From Trichostrongylus colubriformis (Eukaryota; Nematoda; Chromadorea; Rhabditida; Trichostrongylidae), in assembly GCA_963978905.1 (NCBI GenBank), contig OZ022260.1, positions 14,001,725 through 14,065,724 on the forward strand: 64,000 nucleotides of DNA. The letters run 5' to 3'. Position 1 is the stretch's first letter; each line of letters begins with the position of its first letter. Made by a program: the position numbers and the translations under genes. Positions 1-12,560 of the stretch are shown piece after piece. The notes beneath the pieces are model-generated. The model was not told where the DNA came from and ran no database searches. It saw nothing but the letters and a program-made list of their open reading frames with translations.

Positions 1-1247
1 ATTCTTGGGGTAAATCGCAATCGCATGTGAACTGATACGCGTGTCATCGCTCTAGTGGCAAGGACGAGTTGTCACGACTATCAGGAACACGTGGAAAGGA
101 CAATGTCTGCGGGACCATGCAAAAAGTGTCATACGCTATCACACAGTTGAGAAGTGTTGGCAGGTTTGATGAGCGGATTAGCGGTCGTCGTCGCCCGACT
201 CGCGAACAAAAGCGCTAAGGAGCGGCAACTAGACAGGACGGCAAAAGGCGGTCTGGGAAACGACCCAGATTGTCATGTAAAGGAGGACTAAAATGCGGTA
301 CAATCTGTTCGATAGAGTGATGTAGTGGACCGATGATGAAGTCGTACACCTACGACACAGAGACGGACGGGAGATAATAATCACTTAGCGTGCAGGTAAT
401 TGCCAGTCTCATCACCACACTCAGATGGGGAAAAAGGCACGGTGAAAGTTTAATTGCTAGTTGAATGTGGAGAAAATGTATTACGGTATTTTGAAGTCAA
501 GACTATTATCAACGAAGCAATCAATAAAAGTATTAAAACCGCTCCCAGTTTGGGGCACGGCGCATTTGCAGTGGCGTGGCAAGCTAAATTTGTGCCAGTG
601 CAATCAGTGCAGCCGGTTTTTTGACGGATCACCGGAAGCCAACTTTAGATCCGAATTTCGACGCGACGCAGCTGCGCGCTACCCGCCTCGTGACCGAATC
701 GTTTTGGAAGCAGTCCATAAAACATTGTAACTACCTCTAACCTGCCAGACAAGTCAAAACAGTGTGGTAATGGATCCTATTGTATCACTGATTCACACCA
801 TGGTGACAAGTGGTCACATGCTGGTCAAGGTAAAGTGGGGTAAAAATTACGATAGGCACGTGCTAATTGGTTCCCCTGTGTAATGTAGCTAAGTGGGATT
901 GGTACTTGAAATGGTGACAACAAGCCGTAAATAATGGGAATGAGACCTTTGGGTTGGTAGACATAGGTGCGTGAGAAAGTATGTATAGTACCATCCCTTT
1001 TCTCGGTTTTGTGGATGGGGAGACCGAACTCGTGACTGGGTGCACATGAGGAAGCTATTTCACCACTGTGCTGACCAGTGAGCAATTAAAAAGACGCTTC
1101 TTTTCGAAATTACGTTACCTTCCTGACATGCATAGGAGTGACAGCGCCAGGTGGTTCGGCTACCACACCAGTTTCCGTGAATCAAATTCGATCGGTTCAA
1201 AGAAAGATCCTATTTCTGAGTAAGGGACTCAATCCTAGCGTCAATAC
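1..1247. other. Gene-free stretch
   Basis: I see no supportable gene here. The longest open frame (461-730, plus, 89 aa) has no recognisable domain and no convincing splice context. The first 450 bases have a coding-like but stop-interrupted look on the plus strand (a short stretch rich in Arg and Gln near 150-250), which might be a decayed transposon. I could not assign it to a family. Confidence 0.4.
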
Positions 1248-1251
1248 CTAA

Positions 1252-1670
1252 AGGAATCGTCCACGGAAAAATGAGTTTTTTTGTTATCCATCTATTTGTG
1301 TTGTATTTGAATGTGGGCCGCACGCACAGTTTCACGTGAAAAATGTGAATCCGGCTAAGATACAGCACCACAAAGTCTTGGCCGGGTGGGCGGGGCCTTC
1401 GCAAGTACTCACCCCGTCGTCCGCTGTGCTCGGAGACGCATTGTAGGAATAGAAAGTTACGTAAGCAGTCCCACTCTCCGTTCCCAAACGCAGTGGACGA
1501 CGGGACGGGGCTTTTACTCGGAGGCCCGCCCACTCGGCCAAGAATTTGGGGAGCTATATCTCAGTCGAATTCTCACTTTTTCGCGTGAAACTTTGCATGC
1601 GCTCTTATAAGGCGAATACAACATAAATATAAGGGTCACAAAGAAATAAATCTTTCCGTGGACAATTCCT
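1252..1670. mobile_element. Fold-back MITE, CACGG-ended family, intact copy K1
   Basis: This is a 419-bp non-autonomous element with long imperfect inverted arms. The left arm starts AGGAATCGTCCACGG and the right arm ends CCGTGGACAATTCCT. Arm similarity continues inward for about 150 bp, through a GTTTCACG-type block and a GGCCGRGTGGGCGG block. It is flanked by CTAA on both sides (1248-1251 and 1671-1674), a possible 4-bp target duplication. A second copy of the same family at 38889-40138 is split by a mariner. The bases corresponding to that insertion site are intact here (TA at 1304-1305), so this copy is the empty-site reference. It has no coding capacity. The superfamily is not assigned. 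Confidence 0.8.
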
Positions 1671-1674
1671 CTAA

Positions 1675-4600
1675 ATACCCTGAATCATACGTGGAGTTGC
1701 ATTAATAAGTTTCTTTTACAATGAATCAAGAACGCATTCAATTACGCCACAGCTCAGACCAGAAGTCAGGTAGGGGACCCATCCCACAAGAAGTAAGCGA
1801 AGCCGAGCACTTCAGATGAATGGCACACTCACTCATCTAGTCCTGTAGAGCTATAGTGGGATTCGTTTTAAAGAAGTCCAAAAGAATCGGAGCAGTCGAA
1901 AATGGCTCCGAAACAGCTTGCAAGCGGAATCGCAGGAAGATTACCGAAAAATAATGACTGTAGAGAATGACTCGAGCAATTAGTCATCAGCACAAGGTTA
2001 AATGTCCACCGTAGAAGAATGCGCTCAATGGTGTACGACACTACGCAGATGCCACGACATGCGTTGCGCAATCCGTCACACCACAAAACATCCGGGGCCA
2101 CATCGTCAATTTCTACGGAGGTTAAGGACTGTAATAGGATGCTTCATGAGGTACCGTACCGGTACCATAAGGTAAATAAAAAGTTGATTTTCCAAACCCG
2201 ATAGAGATTGCTGGCGAAGAACTCGATACACAAAGCTATTTCTGAAAGGAACGTGCAGAAAGCGTTTTGGTCTGAAGCACTGAAACCGCCATGACAGATG
2301 GAAAGCGATTTTAATAAGATTTCATGGAGTGGTCGTTGACATAATCTTAAGCATCTGTCTATACCGGGGACAATTACGGCAATTTCTAGTGGGTACAAAG
2401 TCGAACGTTGGTTCCCTTTTCGTAAATAAGGATGAAATAGTTTGTAAAGTGAAATTATTGGAACGAAACCAGATCTTAAGAACAAATCTAGTGAGAACTA
2501 AAGCACTTCGAGAATTCTAATCTCAATATAGAAGAAAGGCCTGGGAAATGTGGGAGACCGCCTACCGAGGAATCAAAAAGCTGTGTAGGTTATCCGTACT
2601 AGTCGAACGACTGCATTGCAGCCAATCATCGCGTACTCTTTCTGATTTACCCAAAAAAGTAACGGAAGTAATAAAACGGATAAAAACAAAAAGGAAAGTG
2701 CAAAAAGTAAAACGAGTAGTGGGAATGCTTGTAATCACTGCCCTCAGTTCTAATGTTCTTATCTATACCAACAACGTACTGCTTGGAACTACCACGATCT
2801 TTGTATGAGCCATTACCATAAATGCTCTGCAAGACTGGCATAGTACAGTTAATTATTTACCAACTGATAAGGATCAGCTAATAAGGAGTGGTACCGTTCC
2901 GCTCTTATAATGGTAGAGTGGATAGGTCCACTTTCATCATTTGGGTGAATGTCCCGGGTATTTTCCTAGTGTTCCCTGAAAAAGGCTAGATTAAAAAAGG
3001 CGGATGGCATTCTAGAAAGGAAATCTATTAAAGGTTGGCCGAGTTCAACTTCTTGTGGCGGGCGATCGAGTCGAATAATTGGGCAGTCAACTGACCACCT
3101 GGCAACTGAACGGTCCGAGAAAAGTAAGGGAAAGCTGGCGTTCTCCGTCTGTAAAGGCATTCAAAAGGGCAACCTGTCTGGTTCATGTTTCTAGGATAAA
3201 GACTATGTAGGACCTGTGGAACGATTGTCAAGGACTGTAAGTGATCTGTACTGCCAAATTCAAAATTTTCTCCTGAAAAAGGAAACCGATGGAGAGCATG
3301 ACGCGTCTTAAGATCATCAATCCAATGTAACTTGTTTTTTCCAGATTCCTAATCGGCCTACACAGACATAACGCCTAAAGGTTGGTAGCACTAGAGAATG
3401 AACTACATATCAAGCCCTTACGCGCGGTCCTGTGCCTTCTAGGCCACACACACAAAAACAATGAGAAATAAAAAAACGAAATAAAAATCAGTAAAGAGAT
3501 GACACTGGAACAAATATCGAGATAAGATGAACTATTAGTGCGTAGCCAGCGAAAGATGGAGTGGGATCAACTGTCAGGCCGACGGCAGCAACAGCTGTTT
3601 CTCCTCTCCCATAAAAGTTCCCAATGGCAGTCATTACTCTCTTCAAGACAAACTCGACGTCAAATCTATCCGATCCTGTTGCTTCAATGGTCAAAAGCTT
3701 CCCGGATAAAAAAACTATCATTTTTCAAAAGTGCTTGTGGTGAAATGGTTTGCAGAACCGTGACACTCCCATGAATAGCCAAAATGATCTCACAATCAGC
3801 TCAGATCACTGATAAGCTTTGATAAGCGTTTAGGCCCTTACTTGCAGCTGAAAGTAATCCGCAGGAGAGTATGGGAGCTAATGCAACCGCCGAACACTTG
3901 TTGTAAAACACACAGCTGTAAAGCAATGCCGCCTAGAATATCAATCAATGGCACGAAATTGGGACAAAAAACGGATGCATAGCGTCATCGGCAGAGATTC
4001 GTCAGAACCGTCTCATCATCTCAGCCATTCACGAAATGAACAGTTGAAGGAAAGCCCTTGGTCATCATCATAACAGCCGGCAATAACACATGTGGAAGAG
4101 GAGGGGACCACGGGTTAATTAATGTCCTCCCTCCTTCCCACCACCCCGTCGTCATCGTACCCACCCACCCGCTGTACTTCTACACAATAGCGTGAGATGG
4201 AATGACTAACGGGGCCACAGCGTTCGTGGCAGTTTATACGACGACTGGACAATGGAATAAACATTTCGTGAACAAATCCTGTTTGTGGCAAAGTAAACAA
4301 AGAGTTATGCGTAATAGGAAAAAAGTGGATAAGTCATTAACGGCGTGAGAACATGCGGTGATGGAAGTCGCTGTGCAAAGCACTTCAATGGGCAGCCAGT
4401 GGGTGAACAGTGATTTGAGTCCTATTTTGGAGCTCACACATCATTCTTACAAAGTATGGAGCCTTCCGCATTGATCAGTCTTTTTAGAATGAGCCATGCA
4501 TTTGGTTTCATGCAGTATCGTAGTGGTGTTGAAGCGGATTTTGCTCATACATATTGTGAAAGTCATTCGATGATATTTCAACCAGTGTATCCTTGCAGAC

Positions 4601-5194
4601 AAGCCTGTAATTAGCCTCAAAGGAATGAAAGCATTGATCCCGAATTTCTTTCCCGGACCATGCTGGTGGGGTGGGGACTTTTGGCACCATACTACAGAAA
4701 CATGGAATGAGTATGCACGAAGATAGCAGGATGGGAAAGGAATGTGTACGGATTGCGTTAGAACAGGACCTCGCAAGACGGCTCCGGCGTGGCAGCAACG
4801 TGTGCGAACTAAGAGCGCCGTACGCAGGTGGGTCCTGAGACGATTACTACATCTTACGCCTGGATTAAGGAGCAGGATACGGTAATCGTATGGGCATTAG
4901 ATGCAACGTGTTGCACGTCCATGCGCCGTGAACAATCTTGTCCTAACGACAAACGCAGAGAAAAAGTGGCACAGAAAGAGGGTGACATAAGGATGACAAA
5001 GACTTTCCACGGCATTTTCGAGAAAGAAACAGGCTATCCTTTCGCAAGGGTTCATTCTAATATTTCATCTGAGGCATAAAAATGAAACATTTGGTGGCAA
5101 AAAGTATCTCCTGCGGAATGCGCCATGATTTCGTCCTTCCTTCAAAATCATAACAGTTTTTGAATGAGTATGAGGCCCAGACAATGATCAACGA
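1675..5194. other. Gene-free stretch, no recognised coding
   Basis: Short open frames occur (for example 2548-2808 plus, 86 aa, Lys/Arg-rich then hydrophobic), but none shows a domain, conserved motif or exon structure that I recognise. Around 4790-4945 there is a diverged stretch resembling the fold-back element at 42790-43017 (shared GCGCCGTA, GGGTCYTGA and TACGCCT blocks and a TCCTAACGA end). A GGAATGCGCCATG core at 5115-5127 belongs to the dispersed GATGCGCCAYGC repeat family. Confidence 0.35.
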
Positions 5195-5378
5195 AAGTTT
5201 GATCTTCTTCTGTTACGCCAACGAGGTTTTTAGGTGGAACATTTATTTATGGCCTAACGTTTCGACCAGATCGTCTTCCTCAAAGGCCCAGTCCACCACC
5301 GCGAGAGTGGACGCCGCCACTCCTTGTTAGCTGTCGTCAGTGAAGACCTCGTTGGCGTAACAGAAGAAGATCAAACTT
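5195..5378. repeat. Fold-back element, copy H2
   Basis: The outer about 33 bases form a near-perfect inverted repeat. The left end reads AAGTTTGATCTTCTTCTGTT and the right end is its reverse complement up to 5378. Inside, the left arm continues with CAACGAGGTTTTTAGGTGG and GGCCTAACGTTTCGACC. This matches the left arm of the fold-back element at 24672-24880, so the two are relatives with different outer ends. An open frame (5324-5545, plus, 73 aa, acidic) begins inside the right arm and runs out of it. I do not recognise it. Confidence 0.65.
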
Positions 5379-8152
5379 ATATCAATGCCGAGGTTCTACG
5401 AAGAGAGAAGTTGGAACTTATCAACGAAAGTGTTTTAATCCTTGCAGACGAATCTGGTAAGACATATGAAACTCTGGAAGGACTGAAGACTGAGCCTTCG
5501 GGTGCTGATGAAAACTCAGTGGTTCGTCTGAGTAGACGGAAGTAGCCACTCAATTAATCTTTGACTTCAACTTGGAATTATTAAACCTTATTCCCCTTAT
5601 TCCTTGACGGGCCTGAGATAGCCACAAAACTATCCCCATCCCATGCACTTTTCGGGGTGAGTTAGCGGTTGGTGCTACGCTGCAAGACCATCCCCGTTAG
5701 TTAGATATAGTATAAATTTGAAAAGGCATTGATAGAAACGGCAAACCGTCTAGAAAAGTCAACTGTTTTCAGTCGATCCGACTGAGCAGCTGGAAAGCGA
5801 CATTGAAGTTTCACTCACAGCTGGATAACATATGGGCTATCTACTGGCCCACACATTTTCTGAAGTTCTTTTCATTGACAGGCGGAAGCCTTGATGGTAT
5901 ACAGATAGCCCTATGACCACATGTGTGCCAATGAGTCAAGCACGAATTTTCTGAGACAAAAATCTAGATGAGCAATTCTATAAACTAGTGTTTTGCTTAT
6001 AACTAATGAAGTACACCATGAGTCACGACAAACAGCTCAAAGCAACTAAATCAAAAGCAAGATGAACTGCTTTGGGATCGCCCACGCTCATCGTAACGAA
6101 ACCAATAGTAGATGATTAGCTTAATGATAAATTGTAATAAATGAAGTAATACAAAATAGAACAATAATTTATGAGAGTGTAGTGACAAGTGGGGCTGCTT
6201 CCATTTGTAAGCTCCAAGGATGAATTCTGTGTCACTGCTTTCCGAAGTCGACCACCCCTTTAATGAATGACACCAGATGGGTGTAGGGGCTACTTACTCT
6301 ACGACTGGGCCCCGTGTCATTCCAGAAACTATAACTCATCCAAATGCCACTACGATTTTCATTGAATGTAGAAGCATGGCTTATTTCGAAAAAGTGTAAT
6401 CCACACTGAATGTTTTATCTCCTACATTTTACGGTGAAAAATCCACCCTCAACCTAGTGTAAATTAAATAGGAAACCCAACCTAGTGCAGATTGCGTGGT
6501 AAGCACTGTTCAGCACTTATAAATCCTTTAAAGTTGCGCCACGCGTTTGATTTTCAATAAGAATCACTGAATCATTGTGAGACTTATTTTCTTTTCACAG
6601 ATAATTCAGGAGGTCAACCGATGTGCAATTCAAAGATATATTTCGAGAACCAAAACAACATAGAAACAGGGAAAGCGCACGGAAGAAGAAGAGAAGTGGT
6701 TTCGTTATCAATAAACCCCCCCCCCCCCTCCCCTCTCACAAAACAGTGCCCACTGCTTTCGTCAAGTAATGTACGCAGTCCTGAGACGAATGCCGTAAGT
6801 ACCGAAGATAAACGAAATAAATGAAAAAGATAAATAAGAATTAAAAAAGCGACAAAATAAGTGGAAAAAATTGGTGATAATGTAGTTGGAGGAGGGGACA
6901 CTACACTGTGCTCGGCGTCAGGCACTATTTTTGCTTACGTTTTTAGCCTGAGCCTTTCTTCAGGGGAAGCCGTTACCCCTTCAAATAAGACTCAGTGATG
7001 CCCCTTCCAACTACATTAGCACCAAAAAATCTTGTAAAACGTGTGAACAAAGATATTTCTAGAACAATAAAACTGTGAATGGTAATCGTGTTCGTCCCAT
7101 AGACTATGCAAATTGATAGGCGACGCCTTTGGGCATGACGGAATTTCTTGCAGAGCTGTTATGATACCAAAGTATTCGATACAGTAGGGCTGCAGGGCAA
7201 ATAGATCATTGCAAAAAGTAATAAATGAGACCATGAATGTCCATAAAGAGTGCAAAATGTTTTGGCAACAAACACTGGCACTCAATGGAAACACCTACGC
7301 GCCCGACACTCCGTGCGCTGAGTAATGGGGGGCTACTCTCTAGATGTAAGGAGTGAGTAATATTTGGGCAGTCAGTACTGCATGAAAGAACGGTTGTCGA
7401 GAAATGGAAGACGGAGTGCGTGTGTGTGTATGTGTGTGTGTGGTAAGGAGCTATCGGGCACACGAACCGGTTCTGACCCACGCCAACTGTCGCCAATCAC
7501 AGCACTGCACGGAATTGAAATATCGCCGGAAAATCCAAAGAAGGGAATCATAAATGGAGAAGGACGAAAGAGATTCGTTTGGCGATTGAGTGATGATTGA
7601 GATAAGCATTAAGTGCAGTTTTACGAATCGGATATCGGAATTCGGCTCGTAGAAGTATCGTGCGTAGGAGCGCCCAATAGCTTTCGTCTTGGGTACGTCC
7701 CAATATCGGGAATCGGTCCTTCAATCAAATATCGATTTCCTATTCTGAAAGTGTTCTGAGAGCCGACAGGAGGCCTTCTGAAGAACCTAGTGCTTCACAC
7801 ATTGCATCACGCAGGCAGAAGGTCGCATCAGCAAGGTGACTGAGTGGTGTTAGAGAGATTCACACGCTGAACAGGAGTTTTGAAAAATGAAACCAGAAAC
7901 TGAGATTGCTGAGGTATCATGAGAAACTATCCAAGGCTCCTAGGGTACCTTACAGCGGCCATGCAACTCACAACAGTGCTGAGCCTATCAGATAATTCAG
8001 ATCTGAGCGAGAAAGACGACAGGCTAAGCTGTTTTTGTTACAAATTGACGGTAAAAAACAAAAGAATTTAATTATGACCAATCTAAAGAAGGGGCCTAAC
8101 AAACCAAGAGCTGGCAGGTCTGATGGCATACCTAAAGGAGGCTATAGGAGCT
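5379..8152. other. Gene-free stretch with a TG microsatellite
   Basis: No supportable gene. Contents noted: a GTTGCGCCACGCG core of a dispersed repeat at about 6533-6545, a C homopolymer at about 6716-6728, and a TG-rich microsatellite at about 7418-7442. Open frames are short and unrecognised. Confidence 0.4.
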
Positions 8153-8155
8153 ATA

Positions 8156-8789
8156 GGCCGCGTTCATACTTTGCGATTTTGTGAGCGATTGAGCGACTGA
8201 GCGACTGAGCGACTGAGCGATTGAGCGACTGAGCGACTGAGCGACTGAGCGATTGAGCGACTGAGCGACTGAGCGATTGAGCGACTGAGCGACTGAGCGA
8301 TTGAGCGACTGAGCGACTGAGCGACTGAGCGATTGAGCGATGATTGTTGTTGTTGCTGTTAGTTTTTCAAACTATGAACGTGTTCGTCTTAGATTCATGT
8401 TAGGCTTATTTGATCTTACGGTTGCCATTTGATACCTTGGTTTTCTCACTTTATTAATTAAACTATGTTTTTTGAAAACTTGTCATACGGTTTATGCGAG
8501 TGAATTCGTTTAATTTTTCTTTCAATTTTCTCCATTTCATTACCAATGGTTACAAGAGGCGTATATTTGCGGATGCATGATACATCGCCCACAGACGATT
8601 TATAGTTGTGCAAGGTCATGAACATATTCCGCTCAGTCGCTCAGTCGCTCAGTCGCTCAGTCGCTCAGTCGCTTAGTCGCTCAGTCGCTCAGTCGCTCAG
8701 TCGCTCAGTCGCTTAGTCGCTCAGTCGCTCAGTCGCTTAGTCGCTCAGTCGCTCAATCGTTCACAAAATCGCAAAGTATGAACGCGGCC
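8156..8789. mobile_element. PIF/Harbinger-like fold-back element with 8-bp repeat arms, copy A1
   Basis: This 634-bp element is flanked by ATA on both sides (8153-8155 and 8790-8792). Both ends carry GGCCGCGTTCATACTTTGCG followed by ATTTTGTGA, in inverted orientation. Each arm then becomes a tandem array of an 8-bp unit, GCGACTGA with GCGATTGA or GCGACTAA variants. There are about 19 units on the left (to about 8342) and about 16 on the right (from about 8628). The unique core of roughly 290 bp is non-coding. A 3-bp TWA-type duplication and GGCC-starting ends are typical of Tourist/Harbinger MITEs, and that assignment is inference. An inverted copy sits in a timm-23 intron (46620-47149). Confidence 0.85.
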
Positions 8790-8792
8790 ATA

Positions 8793-9746
8793 GGATCACT
8801 ACCGCCAAGAAAGACTACAAGCTGATCAGTTACCCTATGCACTGCCAGGAAGAAAAAGAAGAGGTAGTTTTCCTTCACCAGAACGGCCTAAGGAAAGGAC
8901 CTCATGGGCATTTAGGGCTCTGGAGTCACATAAACTTGATTTACTCTTTATTGTTGAGAAAAAAGATTCCCTAAATCACATTAGTAGTGTTTTAGTGGTG
9001 GGGACCGCCTGGGATAATGCATGAGCTAGCGCCTGTGCTTCCTGAATCTCTACATCCTTGACGCCACATGATTCCTCGAGGCTACCTAAAAATTCGGACC
9101 ATTTGTGAAGCTTAGCCGATCAGTTTCGATGTACCGTACCTATCCAATCGGAGCGGGGACAGTCCTTTGAGCATATACAGCTCGGAAGTTTGACAGGCAC
9201 GAGTGAGCATACAGCAGTAAATAGTGGTGTGAAAGATTGGTGAATAGCTAGTGCGGTCCCATTTTATTTACTCATCCACCAGTAGCATTTTTGCCAAATA
9301 TCGATACGAACGTGTATTTTCCCCCTAGCATAAAGTGCGTACTAATAGCCACAAGCAGCTGACACCGTGTTCTCTCCTTGCACCTCCCTTCACGGAGCTT
9401 TGCGACCTTCTCTTATTTCAGCGATCGAACACTCGTCGAGATGTAATCTCTTCTCATTATGTAGTTCGTAAAGGGCTAACGACTTATTGCATTCAGATCA
9501 CTGAATAAAACTTTCATGTTCAGAAAAGACAGGTTTTAGGTGGATGGCAATGATGAAATCACATCACCACTGAAAGTTCAGTTCGGGAAAGGGACAGATT
9601 CAGGGTTCCCATAACGAGTGAATGGGTGGTAAGTTGAGGGCGAAAAGCAATGGGGCCTAATCAACGGCTAATTCATGTTACTGCAACATGTCTTTTTCCT
9701 ATATCTTTTTTTTTCCTATATTTTTCCTATACCCTGTGGCGGAATG
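8793..9746. other. Gene-free stretch
   Basis: I see nothing supportable: no long open frame and no recognised repeat. The stretch separates the fold-back element A1 from an ATTT-rich microsatellite. Confidence 0.4.
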
Positions 9747-9893
9747 CATTTATTTACTTATTTAGTTATTTGGTTATTTTTTTACTTATCTATTTATTTG
9801 TTTCTTTATTTACTTATTTAATCATTATCCATATACTGATCTGTTTATTTATTTATTTATTTATTTATTTACTTACTTATTTATTTGTTTATT
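9747..9893. repeat. TTTA microsatellite
   Basis: A run of imperfect TTTA/TTTG/TTAC tetranucleotides covers about 150 bp. The cleanest section, around 9842-9870, is uninterrupted TTTA. A hydrophobic open frame crosses it only because TTTATT reads as Phe, Ile, Tyr and Leu in every frame; it is not a gene. Confidence 0.85.
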
Positions 9894-11221
9894 GGGCACG
9901 TAAGTCATTGGTATACAACGTATAATCGACAAACCTCTACTGTTTCAGGCCTGAAAAAATTGTGTAAAAACCGAAATATAGCAAAAACTCCAAAAATTTT
10001 TAAGGAATTTTTATGGTGAAGGTCATCTGAGTTTTCTGAATTAATATTCTGGGGTCTCACACTGTTGCTGAACATTCGGATCATCATAAGGCTCCGGAAC
10101 AGCACAATTTTAATGTATTTATTTTTTATTACATAGTACGTCATGCAGGCATGCCGCCAACTATAGCAACTCTGATGGTGCAACAAGGAAAAAACTAGCA
10201 ATAATAAAAATATATGTAAATCCATTTGAAAGACTACCAAACATCAATCAAGCGACACCACTAAGTTTCACTGGCTATGCGAGTGGGACGTTTAGATAAC
10301 ACTGGTCGTGGCAGGGCGCTATATGGGTGGGAAAGCTGCTTTGATTGGTTGGTCGTTGAAGCACAACGGACAGGCCCGCCCACACAATGGTTTTGGTTTA
10401 TACTATGAATTAGTCATTACTAATCAAAAACAAAAGGAAATAGCGGTGTAAGGAACTTTAGATTTTGGGCTTGGTTGTTGCCTTTTATTGATAAAGGGAC
10501 CCATAACGAGTAAGTAGATGTTATGGTAGGTCTGATGATTACTTCCTTGTGCCAATTTCTACAAATTTTAGCCTAGTTTCGATAACCCAAAGGTATAGTA
10601 TTTCGGTCACGACTGTTTACTTTTCAAGGAATGCTTCCTATTTGTTCATTTACCTGTTTATTTGCGTGGTCAGACTGTCATAGAGATGCAGCAGTGGCGG
10701 CCGACGGCTACATGGCAATACAGTGCTGCGTCAATTTGTCATCTGAAGGGTTCACACCACGCTATGCTCTCGTATACGGTAGCAAAGTTCTCAGGGGCGA
10801 TTGTAATGGTCGAAACTGCGAGCTATGAGGTAACGAGGTTTTGGTAACCTGCAAGTAACCTGAAGGTGTCGATTTTGTAATTAACCAACTTTGGCCCAAT
10901 AACTGGCTCTGGAAGGTTATGTCCAATCGCTCGAATTAGCAGTAGCTGTATAATCAATCACAGCCACTGATGTTACGAAGTACACACGAAACGACGAAAA
11001 AGAAAAGGCTAGCCACTCAGAGGGTTTTCCACAGGCAGCTGTTCTAACGGAAGAAAGAAGTATAAAAAATAGATAACATATTGAAATGCAAGTGGTGAAC
11101 GGGACTGAAGGGGCCATATTGTAGTCAGAGAGGGGAGGAAAAAGCAGCAAAGCTTCGCGAGAAGCCTTTGCGCGCTTCCCTCATCAATTGGATGTTTATT
11201 CGATTGTCAATGGGTAAACAA

Positions 11222-11340
11222 CAAGCACATGGCTAAACAAGTAATAAGACTAATAAATAAACAAATAAGTCAATAAATAAAATTAAGCAAATCAATAAAA
11301 ATGAATTAAAATTATAAATAAACAAATAAAGCAAATATAG
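11222..11340. repeat. AAATA-rich microsatellite, inverted relative to 9747-9893
   Basis: A loose AATA/AAACA/AAATAA run of about 120 bp, in the opposite sense to the TTTA run 1.4 kb upstream. Between the two (9894-11221) I found no gene and no clear element ends, so an inverted pairing of the two microsatellites is probably coincidental. Confidence 0.6.
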
Positions 11341-11999
11341 ACCGATATGTAGAAAAACTGCAAGCAATGTCAAAAAGGAAGTTAGGATAAAACTGCAAAA
11401 TTTCGAACGCATTGATTCTTGGACAAAAAAAAAGAATTGAGAGAGTCTAAGAGAGAGCGAGGGGATAGCGTTGGAACGAAGACCACTCCTTTTCCCCTTT
11501 CAATAGAACAAACCTGCCTTGGGTTTATTTATGGAACACTACATACTTTTCGAAAGCGAAAATGTTTTTGATTGACCCGATCGCCATAGTTCAATGACGC
11601 GTAAGATTATTCAGGCGAAGATCTTCTGTGCAAAATTAGCAGAGCGTGACGTTGCTGGGCATGTTCCGGAAACAACTAAAAGGTGTGAAAACAGCAGGCA
11701 AACGGCGAAATTCCTGCTTATGGTGGTGTGCCCCTCCCGCTCCTTTCTCGTCGATCGGCCAACAGAACCGGTAGGACGTGACAGATAGTGTAGACCGAGA
11801 GTCGAGGAAAACCTGGACAGGGGGGGGGGGTCGCATTTGACGGGACAGCAGGGGGTTGTCACAGCAGTGATCAGTAAGCGATAATGCAACTGTATAATCA
11901 GAAAACACTTACTGGCATTTTTGAGATCAAAAATTGGGGTCGTATTTGGTCACCGTGGAGGGAGAAGGCTTCGAACTGAAGCGGCTATTTTCCTTGACA

Positions 12000-12560
12000 C
12001 TTGAAAGTGCCCTGATGACATATACACCAAACCAGCACCACCAACACCATCATCTCTTGCACTGGCTACCGTTCATCTCTGACGGCATGAAGGAATCTCA
12101 TCATTGTCGTCGTCGTCGGCAAATAGCCTTGAAATCTGCGAAACCACTTAGATGAATGACATTTATGAATCTCATAACGGTTACGGCAACCAAAACCGGG
12201 CAATTAATCAATGGACGAAAAAGAACTGGGCGACTGAGGGTCTGAATGAAGGAAGGGGCATAGACGGACGGACGGAAGGACGGACGCTGAGTGAGGGACG
12301 GTCTCCGTTCAGCTGCAAGTGTGCAACGTGAATGTGTTGTGTAACAATACACGGGTGATGAGTCACTTCCTCCGGCACCGCCAACAGCTGTCCGTGGGGT
12401 TAAGGGACCCGTTTGAAGGTGAATGGACCCTTCAAAGTTGCGGCAGTCGGCCAGTAGCGCGGACATCCACCAGTGTCTTAGTACAGATAAAACAGCGTTT
12501 TATGATCGACGACGACGACGAAAGCATCAAAATGAGTTTCCGATGCTGCAGACAGGGAGG
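12000..12560. other. GC-richer non-coding island 1 with TAATTAATC motif
   Basis: Base composition shifts from AT-rich spacer to mixed sequence with short GAC/CGG runs (GACGGACGG near 12265; GACGACGACGA near 12510). GCAATTAATCAA at 12200-12211 recurs exactly at 16771-16782 in a second island. Open frames on both strands (12101-12466 minus; 12319-12597 plus) have low-complexity composition and no domain. I infer possible cis-regulatory sequence; this is not demonstrated. Confidence 0.3.

Noticed and set aside
1..240. Tc1-like helix-turn-helix fragment
   Set aside because: A loose resemblance (RFDERISGRRRPTREQ) was noted, but no catalytic motifs, inverted ends or continuous frame support it.
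5195..5378. Hammerhead ribozyme (GAAAC-type core near CTGGTCGAAACG on the minus strand)
   Set aside because: The upstream CTGATGA box is missing, so the catalytic core is not complete.
8156..8789. CRISPR-like array
   Set aside because: Units are 8 bp without spacers, arranged as two inverted arms with transposon ends and target duplications, in a eukaryotic genome.
9650..9925. Hydrophobic membrane protein (91 aa)
   Set aside because: It is the translation of a TTTA microsatellite.
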